64,000 nt of DNA, from NCBI GenBank assembly GCA_003344405.1, contig NOWV01000041.1, forward strand, positions 310,001 through 374,000, given 5' to 3'. The DNA is from Trichoplax sp. H2. Taxonomy: Eukaryota > Placozoa > Uniplacotomia > Trichoplacea. Positions 60,801 through 64,000 of this stretch are shown here, one piece after another (the first letter of the stretch is position 1; every line of letters begins with the position of its first letter). The position numbers and the translations under genes were made by a program. Below the pieces are notes generated by a model. That model did no database searches, was not told the DNA's origin, and saw only the letters and a program-made list of their open reading frames with translations.

Positions 60801-63726
60801 TTGGAGAGTTTTCTAGGAACTGAAACATTCTATCGTGGAATATATCATTACTTATCACAACATAAGTATAAAACTGCAACGCATCAGGATTTATGGAGAG
60901 CTTTACAATGGGTATGTAGACTACTTTGTTAGAAGAAACGAAAGGTCTTATTAACAAGGTTATTTAAGGGAAATCTTGGTTTTAATTAATACTGCTTTCG
61001 TAATGCTGCCAATCCACCTTACTATAAAATTGTTATATATATATCTTACCAAGCAATGATTACATTTATATATTTATATCTACCACAATAAATAGTAGTG
61101 CAATCGAGCACACACCATTAGTATCAGTATGCAGTATAGTTTAAAATGAGAATTTAGTATGGTACAGCGATCAGCTTATAGTTCCGTAAAGCCGCTATAA
61201 ATATTCAAACGATACGGTCAAATCAGTAGTTTCCCTTCTTTATCAATTTTTTTCGTTATTAGCGTGTACAGTTTGTTAAATGCTATGTATTTTAATTTAT
61301 TGCAATTGTATGCAAAATTAGGCCCTAAATAACTAGCAATGATTATTATATCCTATATCTCTTATTTGATGTAAAGATATTTAAAATTTTTCCATTTCAT
61401 AGGCAACAGATGCTAAGTTAAATGTACCTACTATGATGAATACCTGGACTCTACAGCCTGGATTTCCAGTGCTGACTCTAGAAAATCGTTCTAATAATAC
61501 GGCATTTATTAGGCAATATCGGTACCTAATTGGTCAAAATTCTTCTTCGAAGACTGATAAATCTCTTCATAAGTTAGTGTAATTGTTATGTTCTAAGTAA
61601 TTGCGCTATCGTTAAAAATTGAAACTATCTCGTGTATGCATAGATTAGTTTAATCTGTAATCCATTTATACCTTGCTTTATAGCAATTATTAAAAGAACA
61701 TTAAACTTAGATAAATTGACTTTGGGCTATTTTTTGAGTGTTAATATTGACAGGTGATTTAACTTGCTACTTCGATGTTAGATCTGTATGGCATATCCCT
61801 ATCTTCCTAGCCACAGAGCACGGTGGACTGAGGAACTTTACGTTATATAAGAAATCTGGTATGATACTATATATAGCATTAATTTCATGTGTATACATGT
61901 AATAAATAGTTTCCAATAGATTATGTACATCGCACAAAAATTTAAATAGATGTTATGTAAGTAATGTCGTATACAATGAAAAGTAAATGACAATTACGAT
62001 TAATTTACAACAGATACATCACATAATTTTTTGATTACAGTAGCCTGTAGCCGATCATTGTACTAAAATCTCATTGTTTTACTATGTTGTATAAATGTTT
62101 AAGATATTTTACCATGGAAAAAATCAGACGGATGGGTAAAGCTAAATATCAATCAAACTGGCTATTATTGTACAAATTATGATCTCAAAAATTGGAATGC
62201 ATTGATTGATCAATTAAAGAAAAATTATTCGGTTCGTTGCATATCCTAGAATCATAACACGGATATAACGTGTAGATATAATTTGCATCATATTTTTGTC
62301 CCTAGCGTTAAATGTTATATAGTAATAGAAGAGAATAGACGCAGAGATTGAGAAATAGAAAAAGTGATTTCGATTATTTACTTCTAGTAGAGATTTTATA
62401 TATAAATCACATGTTCGTATGACATAATTGGCATTTTGATGATAATTTAGTAGTACCGATAATTAAAGGACGTTGTTAATTTAAGAATGTTCGTGAGAAT
62501 ACGAAAATGATTATTAATAGGTTAGTCGTATAAATTTAAATTGTTACAAGATAATTAATCGAAAGATATGTATCATTAGGTTTTTAATGAGCTAGATCGC
62601 CACCAATTATTATATGATTCATATATGCTGACCAAGTGAGTTGATTGTTATAATTTAATATATCTGCTATTTTGACGTTATATTATTATTTAATCATTCT
62701 CAAAATATCTTACATATTTATAACATCATAGGCCTAATCTACTAACGGTTTCAGTCTTTCTAAACATGACCACCTACTTGGAAAAGGAGAGAAATTATTT
62801 ACCTCTGCGCGAATCTATAGAAAATTTGGCTGAGATTGAGTATTTGATACATGATGAATCGGCACGTCAAAAACTCAAAGTAAATGCCTTAATCTTATTC
62901 TATATATTATAAAATAATTTTATTCGTTTTTGCCTGCGTATATATGTACTGAAGACTTCAATATTTTTTCCGCAATGTCAATACCTTGATACTTTTAAAT
63001 ACTACAATTTTATTTTTCCAGTTATCTCTATCAATAATATGATGCTTAATTAAGCTGAAGATAATGTAATATATAATATAAGTGAATCAGATCATAAAAT
63101 ATCATCGCGTAAGAAATACCATAGAGTTATAATGATTACTTACATCTTAGTGAACTTAATATTTATGAAATCGTCATTCTGACTGTCAGGTGCTGCCTAT
63201 CTTTTATAATTCTGGCTATATAATAGCACCTAGACATTTCTCTTAATGCAATTCTAGTCTATACTCCATGAAGTTAAGAATAGTTTCTGATTTAATTTAA
63301 TTTAATACACAATTGAATTAGAGCAAAATTCCGGGTAGAGGTGTTAATATTTAGAGAAGATATTGTAAATACGCGATATTATTTGCCATTCAATTCAAAA
63401 TAGGTCGTTCTAAAATTAATGTCAACTAAATTATATTATGTTAGAATTACATACTGAAAATTATTCGACCTCAAATTCAGATTCTTGGATGGAAAAAAAA
63501 CACAACATTTATGAAAAGGTATTAATTAAAATAACATGTCAATAGATATTGCAATGGAGAAAACGAAGATTTTTAAAGTAATTTCAAGCAATTATAAATG
63601 TTGTTAAATTGTTTCACTTAGCAAACAACAGCAGTTGGTACTAACTAAAGCAGCCAGATATGATGCTGCTTCTGTCATATCACATTCTCTTTCGGCTTAC
63701 AACAGATGGATTCACAATCAAACCAG
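57845..63726 (+). CDS. Type II membrane M1 aminopeptidase (APN-like), 3' end beyond window
   Basis: Exons: 57845..58527, 59227..59500, 59690..59810, 59936..60090, 60285..60398, 60513..60647, 60780..60911, 61403..61572, 61782..61858, 62104..62231, 62580..62635, 62732..62879, 63445..63518, 63622..63726, then off the right edge; 790 residues so far, all phases consistent. A cytosolic N-terminus is followed by one membrane segment ([20 protein letters not shown], about residues 47-70), a Ser-rich stalk and the M1 fold: [12 protein letters not shown], exopeptidase motif GAMENWG (exon 4), zinc site HEIAH at the exon 4 end and WLNEGFASY with the third zinc ligand (exon 5), giving HExxH-18-E. The ERAP-like C-terminal helices follow ([16 protein letters not shown]). 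It should trim N-terminal residues from extracellular peptides. The usually conserved GYYRVNYD reads GYYCTNYD here. Family is certain; the subtype is not. Confidence 0.93.
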
Positions 63727-64000
63727 GTAGATACTTTCTTACTTTCTAAGAAGATCAGCTACTGTCGTTTATAGTATGAGATTTAGTGAGAGATTATATC
63801 GTAAGATATAATCAAATGTTATACTCTAATGAACACGTCTTTTCTATGACTAAATCAAGTTATTAAATGTGAGTCAAGATGAGACGCGATGCCCGCTTTA
63901 TTTATACTTTTAATATGCACTCGAGTACTCTATGATTTTATTGCCCTACTGTCAACCTTCATCTAGACTTCCGAACAAGCTTAATGCACGCAGAAATTTT
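63727..64000 (+). other. Aminopeptidase intron running off the window
   Basis: After the GTAGAT donor at 63727 no further acceptor and exon could be recognised before the window ends. The remaining C-terminal exons should lie to the right. Confidence 0.5.

Noticed and set aside
1-64000. CRISPR arrays, rRNA, tRNA genes, bacterial operons, viral or toxin genes
   Set aside because: Scanned by eye for direct-repeat spacing, tRNA B-box-like GGTTCRA words in context and typical motifs; nothing supportable was found. Covariance-model and profile searches would be decisive but could not be run.

Overview
The window is eukaryotic nuclear DNA from a metazoan. It is roughly two-thirds A+T by eye, and its genes are split into many short exons (often 45-200 bases) by short GT-AG introns, so exons had to be assembled by splice phase rather than read as long ORFs. 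The gene set is animal: a HES repressor ending in WRPW, a TRPM channel, an adhesion GPCR with GAIN/GPS, CEP19, an OPA1 mitochondrial dynamin and a membrane M1 aminopeptidase. Short introns, A+T richness and this mix suggest a small-genome, early-branching invertebrate; a placozoan would fit well, but that is inference from style and content, not from a diagnostic marker.

Layout: 1-2.9 kb has no gene I can see. CEP19 (minus, 4 exons) lies at 2.94-4.48 kb. A repeat-rich gap follows at 4.8-10 kb, with a four-unit tandem array, a 28-bp perfect palindrome and a 203-bp tandem duplication. HES (plus, 4 exons) lies at 10.43-12.12 kb, with a consensus CSL site and a palindromic E-box just upstream. 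A gene-poor gap (12.1-18.1 kb) precedes a complete TRPM gene (plus, about 21 exons, 18.1-26.6 kb). It converges on OPA1 (minus, about 26 exons, 33.5-27.9 kb). A GTAC-rich simple island at 34.2-34.5 kb resembles the repeat at 4.9-5.5 kb. An adhesion GPCR with an N-terminal C-type lectin domain (minus, about 20 exons) occupies 44.46-37.22 kb. The stretch from 44.5 to 54.8 kb is nearly empty apart from tandem duplications and two small ORFs. A rhodopsin-family GPCR on the minus strand (56.7-54.8 kb) seems broken by in-frame stops. It is divergent from an M1 aminopeptidase (plus, 57.8 kb onward) that runs off the right edge.

The genes are functionally unrelated neighbours: cilium/centrosome (CEP19), Notch-type transcription control (HES), cation channel (TRPM), mitochondrial fusion (OPA1), surface signalling (two GPCRs) and ectopeptidase. 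No operon-like or system-like cluster is visible. The most interesting signals are regulatory (CSL plus E-box at HES), splicing-related (two phase-matched ways to build the TRPM S2-S3 linker), architectural (lectin fused to an adhesion GPCR) and structural (repeated local tandem duplications of about 85-540 bp in introns and gaps).
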